Below, one piece after another: positions 63,680-64,000 of a stretch of DNA of 64,000 nucleotides. This DNA comes from Candidatus Rhodobacter oscarellae (GTDB lineage Bacteria > Pseudomonadota > Alphaproteobacteria > Rhodobacterales > Rhodobacteraceae). The notes beneath the pieces were generated by a model, which had not been told where the DNA came from, made no database searches, and saw only the letters and a list, made by a program, of their open reading frames with translations. The position numbers were made by a program, and so were the translations under genes. The DNA is taken from the NCBI RefSeq assembly GCF_001078595.1, contig NZ_LFTY01000002.1:3931304-3995303 (forward strand), written 5' to 3'. Position 1 is the first letter of the stretch. Every line of letters starts with the position of its first letter.

Positions 63680-64000
63680 ATGAGCGCGCTTAAGGAAAAC
63701 ACCGCAAAACTTGAAGCCCATCTTGCCCGCTTCCGCAAGGACGGAATCCTGAACCGCATCGCGGGCCAGGATGTGGCGGGCAACCAGGGCGTGTTCCAAT
63801 CCCGTTCGCCGGTTGACAAGAGCCTGATCTGCCAGGTTGCGCGGGGTGACGCGCGCGACATCGACGCCGCCGCGCGGGCCGCCGCCGGGGCCTTTCCTGC
63901 CTGGCGCGACATGCCCGCCAGGGAGCGGCGCGCGATCCTGCTGCGCGTGGCCGAGGGGATCGAGGCGCGGGCCGAGGAGATCGCGCTCTGCGAGTGCTGG
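63680..64000 (+). CDS. hpaE: Aldehyde dehydrogenase, HpaE-like (5' part, cut by window end)
   Basis: The first 107 codons are visible, starting MSALKENTAKLEAHLARFRK with GGAGGA 7-12 bases before the ATG. The N-terminal aldehyde-dehydrogenase pattern is clear: VFQSRSPVDKSLICQVARGD, then AARAAAGAFPAWRDMPARER and RRAILLRVAEGIEARAEEIA. The position next to an HpaR-like regulator suggests HpaE, 5-carboxymethyl-2-hydroxymuconate semialdehyde dehydrogenase, the first gene of a homoprotocatechuate operon lying beyond the window. The catalytic domain cannot be checked. Confidence 0.8.
   Translation, partial: MSALKENTAKLEAHLARFRKDGILNRIAGQDVAGNQGVFQSRSPVDKSLICQVARGDARDIDAAARAAAGAFPAWRDMPARERRAILLRVAEGIEARAEEIALCECW

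Overview
The window is a stretch of a high-GC alphaproteobacterial chromosome, most likely Rhodobacteraceae (Roseobacter-like). This rests on the compact ATGA/GTGA-overlapping operons, a groESL operon behind a CIRCE element, a MucR-type regulator, the mreBCD-mrdA-rodA order, an HpaR/HpaE pair and an RTX protein with the usual roseobacter C-terminal ending. No rRNA, tRNA, CRISPR array, integrase or transposase was recognised. Species assignment is inference.

Region by region. 1-6.1 kb (- strand): a BMP-type nucleoside/nucleobase ABC uptake operon with a cytosine-deaminase-like amidohydrolase and an amidase. 6.1-7.9 kb: a gene-poor zone holding a decayed groEL 3' end and one secreted small protein. 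7.9-10 kb: groES-groEL. 10.2-11.4 kb: a sulfotransferase and a small acidic protein. 11.6-24.1 kb: a sugar/polyol catabolic island. A DhaK/DhaL/FucU-type operon diverges from a LacI regulator, followed by an ABC importer with two different ATPases, a small membrane protein, a PfkB kinase, the two halves of a tomato Tm-1-like protein as separate genes, and a cupin. 24.3-29.6 kb: a hemerythrin-like protein, a CIA30 protein, then two divergent gene pairs for sugar oxidation/isomerisation. 29.6-30 kb: an intergenic region rich in repeats. 30-36.6 kb: the cell-shape operon mreB-mreC-mreD-mrdA-rodA with a GhrA-like dehydrogenase. 36.9-40.3 kb: an acyl-CoA ligase diverging from a small operon that begins with an apparent haloalkane dehalogenase stump. 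40.4-47.5 kb: polysaccharide export (Wzm/KpsM, KpsE-like, KpsT), three glycosyltransferases and MucR. 47.6-52.5 kb: an RTX protein, a membrane protein and an ankyrin protein. 52.8-59.6 kb: NhaA, a CutA/NIF3-insert-like protein, dnaX, PhzF and two alpha/beta hydrolases. 59.8-61.2 kb: a Wza/KpsD-like outer-membrane export lipoprotein. 61.9-64 kb: a second, divergent UPF0261 protein and HpaR diverging from HpaE, which is cut by the window end.

The least described unit is the 13.8-24.1 kb operon. Its importer appears to have one normal and one degenerate ATP site, split between the two ATPases, and it feeds a kinase plus the split Tm-1 pair, for which I can name no substrate. The most unusual non-coding signals are two intergenic arrays of five GTCGG motifs at 11-bp spacing, 31.6 kb apart, and a cluster of four perfect palindromes between convergent genes.
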